37,760 bases of DNA from a virus. Within the stretch, counting starts at the first letter, position 1. The number at the start of each line of letters is the position of its first letter. Shown one piece after another: positions 37,375-37,760 of this stretch. Position numbers and translations under genes: made by a program. The stretch spans positions 1 to 37,760 of the IMG/VR virus record IMGVR_UViG_3300025684_000001, one strand, 5' to 3'. The notes under the pieces are model-generated. The model searched no databases. It was not told the DNA's origin and worked only from the letters and a program-made list of their open reading frames with translations.

Positions 37375-37760
37375 AATACGGCTCAGTTTGCTCTGGCGTT
37401 GAAGCCGCCACCGCCGCATGGCATCCACTTGGATGGGAGCCGCAGTGGTTTAGTGAGATAGAAAAGTTCCCAAGCGCCGTGCTGGCGCATCATTACCCAG
37501 ATGTCCCTAACCTTGGCGACATGACACAATTTAAGGAGTGGCCCATTGACAGATCAATTGACCTTTTGGTCGGAGGAACCCCCTGCCAAAGTTTTTCAGT
37601 CGCAGGACTTCGCAAGGGACTTGATGACCCAAGGGGAAATCTCATGCTCACCTATCTTGCCATTGCTGCACAATATCAGCCCAAGTGGCTGGTTTGGGAG
37701 AACGTCCCCGGCGTCTTGTCTAGCCAACGAGGACGGGATTTTGGAACCTTCCTCGGGGCG
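37371..37760 (+). CDS. C5-cytosine DNA methyltransferase, N-terminal part
   Basis: The ATG overlaps the stop of the winged-helix gene. MKYGSVCSGVEAATAAW holds the SAM-binding motif I (SVCSG), followed by the acidic strand end EIEKFP, GDMTQF, and the catalytic motif IV GGTPCQSFSVAG with Cys72. The frame runs off the window and continues at base 1; the last 99 bases here are the repeated overlap. Full length is about 420 residues. See the entry at 1-972 for the remaining motifs and the recognition insert. Confidence 0.93.
   Translation, partial: MKYGSVCSGVEAATAAWHPLGWEPQWFSEIEKFPSAVLAHHYPDVPNLGDMTQFKEWPIDRSIDLLVGGTPCQSFSVAGLRKGLDDPRGNLMLTYLAIAAQYQPKWLVWENVPGVLSSQRGRDFGTFLGA
37662..37760. repeat. 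Direct terminal repeat, right copy
   Basis: This is the exact copy of bases 1-99 and marks circular closure of the sequence inside the methyltransferase gene. Features in this stretch should not be counted twice. Confidence 0.95.

Noticed and set aside
1-37760. Lysogeny module (integrase, attachment site, CI-type repressor pair)
   Set aside because: No recombinase, excisionase or repressor/Cro pair is visible; the ribbon-helix-helix protein alone does not show lysogeny.

Overview
The window is the complete genome of a short-tailed, P22-like bacteriophage, opened at an arbitrary point of a circular or circularly permuted map. Bases 1-99 are repeated exactly at 37662-37760, so the unit is 37,661 bp. 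One gene, a C5-cytosine methyltransferase, crosses the junction (37371 to 37661, continuing at 1 to 972). There is no integrase, rRNA or recognisable tRNA. The host is probably an alphaproteobacterium, perhaps marine: the holin looks like the three-helix gene-transfer-agent type, and several small proteins belong to families I associate with marine phages. That host call is inference.

Layout. (1) 35146-37661 and 1-1075, rightward: small early-type genes (a DUF6378-like protein, a CxxCxGxG zinc protein, HTH and winged-helix proteins, tiny membrane proteins) ending in the DNA methyltransferase. (2) 1235-3861, leftward: lysis operon with GH19 endolysin, three-helix holin, two membrane/coiled-coil proteins, small basic proteins and a PD-(D/E)XK-type nuclease, read from a good sigma70-like promoter at 3898-3925. 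(3) 3993-9549, rightward: ribbon-helix-helix regulator, RuvC-like resolvase, RecE-like exonuclease, SSB-like protein, TOPRIM/RepA-like primase-helicase, a GC-rich inverted-repeat block that could be the replication origin, and a second protein with an SSB-type C-terminal tail. (4) 9565-11782: small and large terminase, separated by 340 bp with strong hairpins. (5) 11779-12533, leftward: two unknown genes under their own promoter. (6) 12782-34813, rightward: virion genes. The order portal, scaffold, coat, gp4-like adaptor, gp10-like hub, C1q/needle-like protein, gp14-position protein and three ejection-position proteins follows P22 (1-8-5-4-10-26-14-7-20-16), with a 7 kb tail-fibre block (21054-28318) inserted between the gp4-like and gp10-like genes. 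(7) 34817-35017, leftward: one small gene.

How it works together. The two early-type units, at 12.5 kb leftward and 35.1 kb rightward, are preceded by nearly identical control regions of about 57 bp carrying TGTTAACA and tandem TTAACATTA units. The same palindrome lies in front of the ribbon-helix-helix gene and of terL, which suggests a small phage-wide regulatory circuit. The replication genes supply recombination-type DNA replication. The terminase and P22-like portal suggest headful packaging, and a fibre block with duplicated cassettes and a polyglycine adhesin provides host recognition.

The most unusual points are: an endonuclease III-like K/D signature inside a virion-cluster protein (14055-15740); the duplicated control region; a small gene nested inside a long open frame near 36.8 kb; a possible branched RNA at 1082-1194; and two different proteins with SSB-like C-terminal tips.
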